The translations under genes and the position numbers were made by a program. This document shows, piece after piece, positions 1 to 7,683 of a stretch of 64,000 nucleotides of DNA (position 1 is the first letter of the stretch; each line of letters begins with the position of its first letter). Origin of the DNA: Sugiyamaella lignohabitans (taxonomy: Eukaryota > Ascomycota > Dipodascomycetes > Dipodascales > Trichomonascaceae); NCBI RefSeq assembly GCF_001640025.1, contig NC_031672.1, positions 2,108,001 to 2,172,000 on the forward strand, read 5' to 3'. The notes beneath the pieces are model-generated. The model searched no databases. It saw only the letters and a program-made list of their open reading frames with translations, and was not told where the DNA came from.

Positions 1-37
1 AGGCCAGCAGAACTTGTGCCAGTAGCGCCGACGATCG

Positions 38-442
38 GTGCAGGCACCAATCGCTGCTGTTTTGAGTGGTGGTTGGTTAAATTATCAGATTTTTTATCTG
101 ATCCGACGCTGCTGGTGCTGCTGCTGGAGTGGTGGTGTTCGATGCATGTCGTTGGTGACGCAATATTATTTTGATGCCCACGGTTATTTTATTTTTCTCG
201 CAGTAGTTGGTCGCCCGTTTTCTACCGTTTGGCCAAGCATTGCTCGCTCCTGCTCGCTTTTTAAAACCCGTTCGTTTTCGGACACCGGAACTCCCTCCCA
301 ATCTGGTATCGACAGGCCCCATCTTGTCATTCCAGTAGATCTTTTTGATCTAAAAGATCAATCTGATAAAAATCAGTCGACTTCTCAAAAGGGACCAGCC
401 AAGCGTTCGCGAAGTCCATTCGGTGATGTACTCGTAGTTTGA
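38..442 (+). CDS. Possible 3' exon of a gene entering from the left (uncertain)
   Basis: An open frame runs to a TGA at 440-442. Its last 60 or so codons look like real protein: charged and Ser/Pro-rich, ending KRSRSPFGDVLVV. The 5' part is not protein-like, and an in-frame stop at 23-25 closes it. If it is coding, it would have to be an exon entered through a splice site; an AG near 204 is possible, but no good CTAAC branch site precedes it. I recognise no family. It may be non-coding. Confidence 0.2.
   Translation: MQAPIAAVLSGGWLNYQIFYLIRRCWCCCWSGGVRCMSLVTQYYFDAHGYFIFLAVVGRPFSTVWPSIARSCSLFKTRSFSDTGTPSQSGIDRPHLVIPVDLFDLKDQSDKNQSTSQKGPAKRSRSPFGDVLVV
82..102. promoter_or_regulatory. Two ATCWGATAA sites (minus strand)
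   Basis: TTATCAGAT at 82-90 and TTATCTGAT at 94-102 are reverse complements of the ATCWGATAA motif bound by fungal iron-responsive GATA repressors of the SreA/Sfu1/Fep1/Urbs1 family. They lie far from FTR1 and could serve a gene to the left. Confidence 0.4.
361..369 (+). promoter_or_regulatory. ATCWGATAA iron-GATA site
   Basis: Exact ATCTGATAA. It overlaps the weak ORF at 38-442, so either the ORF is not coding or the site is incidental. Confidence 0.3.
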
Positions 443-1422
443 AATATTAGGAAAAAATACAAATAAATAAAGTAGCTTGCTAGGGTGAATTTTTCCATTT
501 CTATGGAACCACTTGCAGGTGTAGCCGTTTATCAGTGGTTCGTCATGCCACGACTCATCCGACCGTTAGTGTTAGTGTTTGAATGGGTTTCATCAGAGAC
601 AATCCGTCTATCAACTCAACCAACTCAGCTCAGGATCAGCGATGGGAGTGTGAATGTGTGAAATGTTAAACTGCGTATATCACAGTGGTTGCGAAACTAT
701 ATAGAGAAAATGATGAAGTAAGAAACTGTATATAGAAGTATCTCCAGCAACAACCACGGAGCTACCCTTTGTTTGGAGCAATTGAGCTAGTGTAGCTAGC
801 TTGTAGTTAGCTTGTTTGTGTGCTTGTGTGTTTTGTTATTGAGCGACAGCTCGTACATAGTTAGAGACGAATGTACTACGTCTACCCTCAATTGTACTAT
901 GTTACCTTGCAATTGTATTACGTTAACCTACTACAGAAGCTCCACTAACAGCTGAGACACAACTTCTGACATCAGATATCAGACATCCAACATCCATCAT
1001 CAGACAACAGCCAAGACTAAATAACCAAACCAATCAGACATCGCGTTCCACCTCCAGTTCGGCCTCCGGTTCGGATCCAACATTCTATACAAAGTAAGAG
1101 CTCCAGTGATCACATGCAACTCTATCGACAGTTGAGGTAGACGTAGAATAGACAGTAAAAATATTGCACCACCAACAAACTCTAATAGAACCGGGACGAA
1201 CTCGGCTAAATACTTGGCATACAGCCCTCTAACTACACGAGGTAATACGGATGTGTTAATCCGACCACGCCCGAACGAACCCCTGACAAGACAAGCCAAG
1301 ACCACGACAAGATGACGACAAGCCACGACAAGCCACAACCGGACATGAAAAACCAGGTATAACCTACATCACATATCAACATCATCGTCATAAATAAACA
1401 TTAACCGTAGTAGGAGTCCATT

Positions 1423-1431
1423 TTATCTGAT
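1423..1431 (-). promoter_or_regulatory. ATCWGATAA iron-GATA site
   Basis: TTATCTGAT, the reverse complement of ATCAGATAA. It belongs to the cluster of eight exact matches found upstream of FTR1. Confidence 0.4.
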
Positions 1432-1574
1432 CTATAAAGTTCCTGTTCGAGCCAGATGCATGAAAATGCCAAGGATCGTCAAAGTCTGGCAGCATGCAGA
1501 CGTGTTAAGCTAGGCCGCCGCCAACGTTAAAAATATCAATCAACCACATATTACGGCATTGGGAAAATTTTTCA

Positions 1575-1583
1575 ATCTGATAA
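1575..1583 (+). promoter_or_regulatory. ATCWGATAA iron-GATA site
   Basis: Exact ATCTGATAA followed by an A run. It belongs to the same upstream cluster. Confidence 0.4.
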
Positions 1584-1814
1584 AAAAATCGTTCTTTTAA
1601 TATGCCATGCATGCATCCCCCCATGCGGAGCGAGACCCAACCGAGCTAGATCCGGGCAGCGAATCAGCTTCTCACATTCACCGGTCCGCCAACTGCCATA
1701 GATCTACCACCACCCCTCCATCTGGCTATGAAACATTCTCGCCGAGGCGGATCTCGCAGCCGGGCGACTATCGCCGTTGCGACTCTGGCAGATCCGCCAG
1801 CGGGAGTCGGGCTC

Positions 1815-1970
1815 TGCCTCCGGCGGCTGGGGCTCCGCCCCAGACCCTGGTTGCTCCTCTCGCTTCGCTCGAGTCGGGCGTCGAGGTCCAATCCACTCCA
1901 GGGTCCTCGCAAAATCTCCTGCGAAGCAGGAGCCACGGGGTCTGGGGCAGAGCCCCAGCCGCCGGAGGCA
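1815..1970. repeat. GC palindromic element, inverted pair
   Basis: The forward arm starts TGCCTCCGGCGG and has tip hairpin TCTCGCTTCGCTCGAG. The reverse arm has tip CTCCTG-CGAAG-CAGGAG and ends CCGCCGGAGGCA. The element is open in five reading frames, which gives several meaningless overlapping ORFs. Confidence 0.95.
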
Positions 1971-1987
1971 GTAGGCCCCCCTCCCAG

Positions 1988-1996
1988 TTATCAGAT
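1988..1996 (-). promoter_or_regulatory. ATCWGATAA iron-GATA site
   Basis: TTATCAGAT, the reverse complement of ATCTGATAA, a few bases after the palindromic element. Confidence 0.4.
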
Positions 1997-2475
1997 TTGT
2001 CCTAAACGAGGGAGGGGTCTGGAGCAGCACGTTCCTTTGTGGGACGGGTGCAGGGATCTCAACCGCCAATTGTGGTGGTATGCAAAGTGCCAATCATCAG
2101 TGGGAGCAGAAAAACAAAAAAAAAACATTCGTGGTGCTTCCCCACCGTTGCTGCTGTGATGCCAGATGGTAGTCGAACGTTCCTTGTTTTCAGATGCATG
2201 TCCAAGACTTCTCTTGTTTCGTGAGATCGGCCGGTCCAGTCTGGTGCTGCTTCCGCTCACTTTAACCATAAATCATTCTACGCCCTGAGAATCCAGAGCT
2301 TCTGCTATGGTGTGTGGGGGCTGTCACCCAGCCAGAAGCCCCTCCTTTTGTCCCCTCACCCCTCCCCCATAGTCCTCCCGGCTCGCCCCCCCTCCACCAG
2401 CAGCTCCTCCACCAGCCGCTGCCCCTGCTGCTCTCCCATTGTCGACCCGTGTAATACTCCATAGCCAGCCCTTGA

Positions 2476-2874
2476 ATGAAGCGAGATGGTCGGCCGGGCA
2501 TGAGCAGTCCGTCAGAAATATCCCAGCCTGAGAATCAGCATCAGCCTCTCAGCGGCAGAAGCATCAGCAATGGAAGCAGCTCTTACAGCAGGGTTCCAAA
2601 TGTGTTTCAGCTGGCACAGGCTGGTTTGACGTCAATGGGTGCGATGCTGCAGCCGTTTTTTCCCTACGGCAAACCCGACCAGCAGCCATTCCTGTTTCCT
2701 CTCCCACAGACCGAACTCACCACCCACACACACACTCAAAGTCAGACTTCGCACCACCGCCAACCCCCAACTCAACTCAATCCCGAGTCTAACTCTCCTG
2801 CGAAGCAGGAGCAACCAGGGTCTGGGGCGGAGCCCCAGCCGCCGGAGGCACACCCCGTCCCCCCCAGTAATTGA
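2476..2874 (+). CDS. Short hypothetical ORF with a repeat-derived C-terminus (uncertain)
   Basis: An ATG-initiated frame of 132 codons. The first 95 or so residues have a believable composition: Ser/Gln-rich, then a hydrophobic stretch around VFQLAQAGL, then Pro/Phe-rich. The C-terminal 25 are simply the translation of a reverse-arm palindromic element (2795-2850). I recognise no homologue or domain. It could be a small lineage-specific gene whose end was replaced by the element, or chance. Confidence 0.25.
   Translation: MKRDGRPGMSSPSEISQPENQHQPLSGRSISNGSSSYSRVPNVFQLAQAGLTSMGAMLQPFFPYGKPDQQPFLFPLPQTELTTHTHTQSQTSHHRQPPTQLNPESNSPAKQEQPGSGAEPQPPEAHPVPPSN
2795..2850 (-). repeat. GC palindromic element, solo arm
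   Basis: Single reverse arm with tip hairpin CTCCTG-CGAAG-CAGGAG, the GGGGC-GGA-GCCCC hairpin and the CCGCCGGAGGCA end. Confidence 0.93.
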
Positions 2875-3258
2875 CTCCCCTCCCACCGCCCAACGACCCC
2901 GAGTAAAGTTGATCCCGGTCGTTATCGTGGGAGAGAGTAGGGTGAGAATGGTTTGCCAGTTTGGGCGTGAGACATGGTTGCTTTTTTGGGAAGCATTGCT
3001 TTTTGTTCAGAGATTGACCTTGGACTTGCATAGTTTAGGTTTAACGAGCATCACTGCCTAAAAAGGAACATTACTATTACCAGCAGGGCAGATCCTCAAG
3101 CACTGATCGGAACCTTTCAGTAACGTTGATGATAAAAAAAAAGTCCACCCGTCTCCTGTACACCATAACCAGAAAGGGGCAGGCATCAGGTCTTAGTTGT
3201 ATCGTCCCGACTTGTATATAATTAGACGCTCATCCCAGCCAGCATCCGTGGAGATTAG

Positions 3259-3267
3259 ATCTGATAA
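3259..3267 (+). promoter_or_regulatory. ATCWGATAA iron-GATA site of FTR1
   Basis: Exact ATCTGATAA, 283 bases before the FTR1 start codon and therefore in normal promoter range. Iron-replete repression through a GATA factor of the SreA/Sfu1/Fep1 class is the established function of this motif; its use here is inferred. Confidence 0.6.
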
Positions 3268-3384
3268 AAATTTTGTGTTGTTTGTTGTTAGTGAAAAGGT
3301 TGGTTTGGTCGATCGGATTATAACCTACTTAGCTACAATCGGGTCTTCTATCATATCAATCAATCAATCAATCATATCAATCTG

Positions 3385-3393
3385 ATCAGATAA
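3385..3393 (+). promoter_or_regulatory. ATCWGATAA iron-GATA site of FTR1
   Basis: Exact ATCAGATAA, 157 bases before the FTR1 start codon. With the site at 3259 it forms a proximal pair, 126 bp apart. Confidence 0.6.
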
Positions 3394-3456
3394 GTCTGTT
3401 TTTGGTTGTGTTTGGTATTTGATATTTTCGTTGATATTAGAACTGTTCAAACATTG

Positions 3457-3528
3457 AGAGGACATTGACTGTTCAGAACTCCGACAGGACATTTACAGTT
3501 CAGACTTTGACAGGACATTGACTGACGG
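3457..3528 (+). repeat. Three tandem ~26-bp repeats in the FTR1 leader
   Basis: Three consecutive copies of a unit built on GACAGGACATT(G/T)AC, two of them with the GTTCAGAC-like tail, begin at about 3457, 3483 and 3509. They end about 20 bases before the FTR1 ATG, probably inside the 5' UTR. Confidence 0.7.
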
Positions 3529-3549
3529 AAGACATAAACCTACGGCACA

Positions 3550-4638
3550 ATGACCAACGTCTTCTCGGTGGAAATCTTTTTCATCACATTCAGAGAGTCT
3601 CTTGAGGCATCTGTGATTATCTCAGTGTTGTTGGCATTCATCAAGCAGGGTCTTGGTGGTCCCAACAATGACCCGAAACTGTATCGGAAACTGATTTGGC
3701 AGGTATGGATAGGTGCGTTCTTGGGTCTGTTCATCTGTTTGGCCATCGGTGGTGGTTTTATCGGTGCTTTCTACTCTCTTGGTAAGGATATCTGGTCGTC
3801 TTCTGAAGATTTGTGGGAAGGTATCTTCTCTCTGATTGCTACTATTATGATCACATTCATGGGTTTGGCTATGTTGAGAGTCAACAAGATGAAGGAGAAG
3901 TGGAGACTCAAGATTGCTCAAGCTATTTTGAGTAGTGAAGAGGGCTCCAAGTTCAAGATCAAGAGATGGTTCCAAAAGTATGCTTTGGCTCTTCTTCCTT
4001 TTGTCACCACTTTGCGTGAAGGTGTTGAAGCCATTGTTTTCATTGGTGGTGTTTCTCTTGGTACTCCTGCTACTGCTTTCCCCCTGGCTGTTATCTGTGG
4101 TCTTATCTGTGGATGTGGCATTGGTTACATTATCTACCGTGGTGGTAACATCATGTCTATTCAATATTTCTTGATTGCCTCTACCTGTTTCTTGTATTTG
4201 ATTGCTGCTGGTCTGTTCTCCAAGGCCGTTTGGTACCTGCAATTCCACCACTTCTCATCGATTGTCGGAGGAGACGTTGCCGAGGCCGGTGACGGTCCTG
4301 GTTCATACAACATCAAACAGTCTGTTTGGCACGTCAACTGCTGTAACCCCGAGACTTCTGGTGGTTGGGAAATCTTCAACGCCCTTTTCGGTTGGCAAAA
4401 TTCAGCCACTTATGGCTCGGTCATCTCATACAACGTGTACTGGATCTTCATCATCGTGGTGGTGCTGGCCCTTCTGTACCAAGAGAAGCGAGGCTCGCTG
4501 CCCATCATCTCGCGCTTCAGCAAGAAGAAGGTCGACCACACCGAGAGAGACGACATCATCCAAAGAGCCGAGCAACTTGCCAGCAAGAAGTACACAGAAA
4601 AGGCCCCCGTCTCTGCCACCCCCACCGACTCGGTCTAA
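3550..4638 (+). CDS. FTR1: High-affinity iron permease Ftr1
   Basis: Plasma-membrane Fe(III) permease that imports iron oxidised by a multicopper ferroxidase (Fet3 family). The 362-residue intronless protein has the two diagnostic REXXE iron-coordination motifs: RESLE at residues 15-19 in the first membrane segment and REGVE at 156-160. It has about seven hydrophobic segments and a hydrophilic C-terminal tail after residue 310. The length is close to other yeast Ftr1 proteins. The start at 3550 places the first transmembrane segment at the extreme N-terminus, as is normal. No ferroxidase gene is next to it in the window; one could lie to the left. Two exact ATCWGATAA sites in the promoter point to iron repression. 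The converging neighbour is the methyltransferase at 4897, with a palindromic element between the two stop codons. Confidence 0.97.
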   Translation: MTNVFSVEIFFITFRESLEASVIISVLLAFIKQGLGGPNNDPKLYRKLIWQVWIGAFLGLFICLAIGGGFIGAFYSLGKDIWSSSEDLWEGIFSLIATIMITFMGLAMLRVNKMKEKWRLKIAQAILSSEEGSKFKIKRWFQKYALALLPFVTTLREGVEAIVFIGGVSLGTPATAFPLAVICGLICGCGIGYIIYRGGNIMSIQYFLIASTCFLYLIAAGLFSKAVWYLQFHHFSSIVGGDVAEAGDGPGSYNIKQSVWHVNCCNPETSGGWEIFNALFGWQNSATYGSVISYNVYWIFIIVVVLALLYQEKRGSLPIISRFSKKKVDHTERDDIIQRAEQLASKKYTEKAPVSATPTDSV

Positions 4639-4748
4639 TCCTCTCTCCTTTCTATACCAAAAGATGTATTAATGATGACGCTGATGATATTTTCACGCCC
4701 TATATACTAATGTAATGTAATGACTCTATTTCTTTCGGGAGAGGACAC

Positions 4749-4886
4749 TGCCTCCGGCGGCTGGGGCTCCACCCCAGACCCCGTGGCTCCTCTCGCTTCG
4801 CTCGAGTCGTTGCGTCGACAGTCCCAGCACTCTCTTGCGAAGCAAGAGCCACGGGGTCTGGGGCGCAGCCCCAGCCGCCGGAGGCA
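4749..4886. repeat. GC palindromic element, inverted pair
   Basis: Lies between the convergent ends of FTR1 and the methyltransferase gene, ending 11 bases from the latter's stop codon. The forward arm carries a mispaired middle hairpin (CTCCACCCC). The reverse arm has tip CTCTTG-CGAAG-CAAGAG. Confidence 0.95.
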
Positions 4887-4896
4887 CAGGGGGGAC

Positions 4897-6127
4897 TCAC
4901 AGTTTGCGGGCCACCCAGTATTCGCAGCGGTAGAGGAAGCCGCCCATGGCGTCGCTGCTGCCCGAGGTGTAGCGGGTAGGGATGTCGGAGCGGCGTTTGA
5001 CGAGCTCGAGGCCGAAGTTCGGGATCAGGGCGATGAGGTCCGAGAGTGAGAGCTCGAATCCGCAGCTGCGGTCGTCGTCGTCGTCGAGAGAGGTTGCCAC
5101 ATCCTCGTAGTGCCAGAGAAGAGGCCCGAAATTGATCCACAGTCCGCCCGGAACAAGTGTGTCGGAGATGGCTTTGAGAGTCTGGAAAATGTTGGGCGCC
5201 GTGTCTATGAAGAAGACGGTGGTTATGACGTTGAATAGCGATCCGTCTTTGCTGGGGTATATCTCGTCGAAGGAGCCTGCTGTCATGGAGAGAAGCCCTT
5301 CTTCGGGGATGGTAGGATCCATTTGTCTGTGTTCTGCGAGAACATGTGGACTGATATCAGGAACAAGCACTTCTTTGATCTGGTTATCTCGAGTGCGATG
5401 GTGTGAAAACGAGTGGATATATGGGTGAATTCGGAACATGTTGCGGGAATCACACATGTTCATGATGAGGTTGGATGTGAATAGCATATGAAACGAGAAC
5501 TCGTTACCCTGAGCCTCGAATCCTAGAGCCGCCAGATCAAACGGTAGTCGTCCAAGACCACATCCAGGCACGAGAACCCGGATTTTATGCCGGTCTTCAA
5601 TATTGGGATATAACTGTTGTAACTCTTCTAGAATGACTCCATAACTTTGAGCCCGCTCTTCTGCACCTTCGGTCGACCATTCTCGGGCCACCTGACGTAG
5701 CGTCGACTGTACTTTATCCATATCAGTCGACGAACAGCCTGACCAGGTCGCCGGATCCTGAACCGTTTCATCCTCACTGAATGCAAATACAGCTGTATCT
5801 TTGACTTGGCTGAGGAAAAAAGCATTGTCTTCAATAGCGTTCTCAATCTTGTCTAGATGGGCGAGGAAGAACGAGTCGATGTAGCTCCTGTACTTGTCGT
5901 CCAAACGAGCATATCTAGCACGTCGGGGCTCTACCAAATTGCGATGAGCCGCTTTTCCATACACCTTGAATGCGTTTCTAGCGAGGTTAGCGAGGTCAGC
6001 TTCCAAACACCCTCCTCCATCTCCCATTTGTCTCCCATCTGTATCTCACTGTATGCCGCTGCTGCTGCTGACAGCCGACTGCCACTTACAAAGTCGCCGT
6101 CAGTACTCGACGCTCCTCCGGATCCAT
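4897..6127 (-). CDS. Carnosine N-methyltransferase family protein (N2227-like)
   Basis: SAM-dependent methyltransferase of the CARNMT1/YNL092W family, which methylates histidine-containing dipeptides and protein histidine. Two exons on the minus strand: 6090-6127 and 4897-5977, encoding 372 residues. The intron (5978-6089) starts GTAAGT and has CGCTAAC 8 nt before its AG. Splicing creates the family's N-terminal pattern (MDPEERRVL, then NAFKVYGKAAHRN), which the ATG at 6027 would miss. The SAM-binding motif is LVPGCGLGRLPFDLA, followed by QGNEFSFHMLFTSN. Later conserved blocks are MTAGSFDEIY, FFIDTAPN and GGLWINFGPLLWHYED. It converges on FTR1. The family assignment is firm; the exact substrate in yeasts is not. 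Confidence 0.92.
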
Positions 6128-6809
6128 CCTCTTTCCGCTGTTGTTTCTGTCCTCTTAACAGAATAATTTCGATACCAGAACGTCGAAATTCGCAACTGTC
6201 AGTTCACAGATCAAACTGCAGTTCACGTCTCTATGCTGTGTATTCGAGGTATATATACTACATATCCGGCAGACATATCCTGCTGCAGGGCGAACAGCCT
6301 GCAGTCACACCAACTTTCTGGAACCACACCCCCTCCTCCAACTACCACAATTATTTCTAAAAACAAATAAAACCGGTCACGGAGGACCCATAACTGCCGG
6401 GGGAGGGTTCTGCCTCCGGCGGCTGGGGCTCCGCCCCAGACCCCGTGGTTCCCGCTTCGCGGGAAAGAACGTGGGTCTCCCAGCGCTAGAAGGGACCCCA
6501 ACGCCCGACTCGAGCGTAGCGAGAGAAGCCACGGGGTCTGGGGCGGAGCCCCAGCCGCCGGAGGCAGCGGGGGACCAAGTACCCCTGAATTTCCCCATTC
6601 CAGAGATGGTGTGTCGAGGAAAGTGAAAAATGGGCCCTAGCCCTGGGAAGTCGCATAGGCGCATGGCATGCGTGTAAGTTCGGCCAATTAGAGCCGTGTT
6701 ATTCCAATAAACTGGTGAAAATCGTACCTGTCGTGAACCTACATTGCGAATCGAATCTTCGACGACAATACCGTGGGCAGCGCTCGAGATATAGCACAGT
6801 CCGAACAGA
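6128..6809. other. Divergent intergenic region with one element
   Basis: Shared upstream region of the methyltransferase and NDUFB9 genes. It contains the palindromic pair at 6411-6566. I see nothing else beyond short T/A-rich patches. Confidence 0.6.
6411..6566. repeat. GC palindromic element, inverted pair
   Basis: The forward arm has the rare tip stem TTCCCG-CTTCG-CGGGAA. The reverse arm carries core GCGTAGC. It lies in the divergent promoter region between the methyltransferase and NDUFB9. Confidence 0.95.
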
Positions 6810-7412
6810 ATGTCAGCAGCCATTGATAACAAGAGGATTGTGACCTCGTTGTACAGACAGTCGCTTAGACTGTCCAAGAGTTGGATTAACCGACGCGACA
6901 TTTGGAGAGCAAAGGCATTGGAGATCCGACAGGAGTTCGACAACAACAAAGATATTTCCGACGTTCGTCAGGCACAGGTAAGCATATCTCCACTTCACGA
7001 CTTAAAAGAATCAGAGTTGGGTACTGGTTTTTTTTCAGTGTTTGTACTGGAAAAAAGCTGGATGCCAGTATGCGATGCTGGTTACCCCAGACCCTGGTCT
7101 TACTTCTGAGTTCATGTCATTCATCACCTAAAATGAACTTTAATATCATTTTGTGTTTCAGTTCTATGGATTTAGCACTGGTGTGCACAGTACAGATGCT
7201 AACAAGGCTGCAGAATCTCATCAACACTACACAATCGCTGCTGAAAAGATACACCCACCCAGATCCCATCATCCCCCCCTGTCGACCAGGCGGTACCAAG
7301 TTCGAGAGAAACATCCCTCCTCCTCCATTGCATTATCAATGTAAGTATTTTATCTCTCCAACCGTACCAGGGAACCACCACTAACAGCACAGACCGCGAG
7401 GGCCAAGACTAA
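6810..7412 (+). CDS. Complex I subunit NDUFB9/B22 (LYR protein)
   Basis: Accessory subunit of mitochondrial NADH:ubiquinone oxidoreductase, known as NDUFB9 in animals and, I believe, NI2M in Yarrowia. Three exons: 6810-6977, 7214-7340 and 7393-7412, encoding 104 residues. Intron 1 runs GTAAGC to GCTGCAG with TGCTAAC 10 nt before the AG. Intron 2 is 52 nt, GTAAGT to GCACAG, with CACTAAC 7 nt before the AG. The N-terminal SLYRQSLRLSKSWINRR contains the LYR motif of mitochondrial Complex1_LYR proteins. The second exon carries the conserved HPDPIIPPCRPGGTKFER block. The ATG at 7196 is not a start: it lies in the intron, as part of the branch site. The gene converges on MED14. It shows that this yeast keeps complex I. 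Confidence 0.9.
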
Positions 7413-7477
7413 ACCACGTCGCCCGCTGGTATGTAATTATTAAAATAGATTTTCACGAGCACTTTTCCCGGGGTCTT

Positions 7478-7614
7478 TGCCTCCGGCGGCTGGGGCTCCG
7501 CCCCAGACCCCGTAGCTCTTGCTTCGCAAGAGATTGCTGGGACCGTGGAGTAACGACTCGAGCGTAGCGAGAGGAGCAGCGGGGTCTGTGGCGGAGCCCC
7601 AGCCGCCGGAGGCA
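7478..7614. repeat. GC palindromic element, inverted pair
   Basis: Fills the space between the convergent stops of NDUFB9 (7412) and MED14 (7684). The forward-arm tip is CTCTTG-CTTCG-CAAGAG; the reverse arm has core GCGTAGC. Confidence 0.95.
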
Positions 7615-7683
7615 TGACCCCCAGAAAAGTAGTACAGTAAATAAATAGTATACGTTAAGTGCTAGTGTTACATGGCAGGAGGT

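Larger units (their letters stand above)
1..3549. other. Upstream region of FTR1, no confident gene
   Basis: I see no convincing complete gene here. The stretch holds two GC-rich palindromic elements, a cluster of ATCWGATAA sites, (T)n and CAAT-type simple sequence, and a short tandem repeat just before FTR1. Two weak ORFs are listed separately. The amount of regulatory sequence suggests a long iron-controlled promoter, perhaps shared with a gene left of the window. Confidence 0.6.

Noticed and set aside
3622..4251. 209-codon minus-strand ORF
   Set aside because: Antisense shadow of FTR1; composition rich in Thr/Asn/Ser, no family, and the sense frame is certain.
5978..6027. ATG at 6027 as the methyltransferase start
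   Set aside because: It lies inside an intron with good signals; the spliced exon at 6090-6127 restores the conserved N-terminal pattern.
7153..7384. ATG at 7196 as the start of a separate small gene
   Set aside because: The ATG is within the branch-site region (TGCTAAC) of NDUFB9 intron 1; the downstream sequence is NDUFB9 exon 2.
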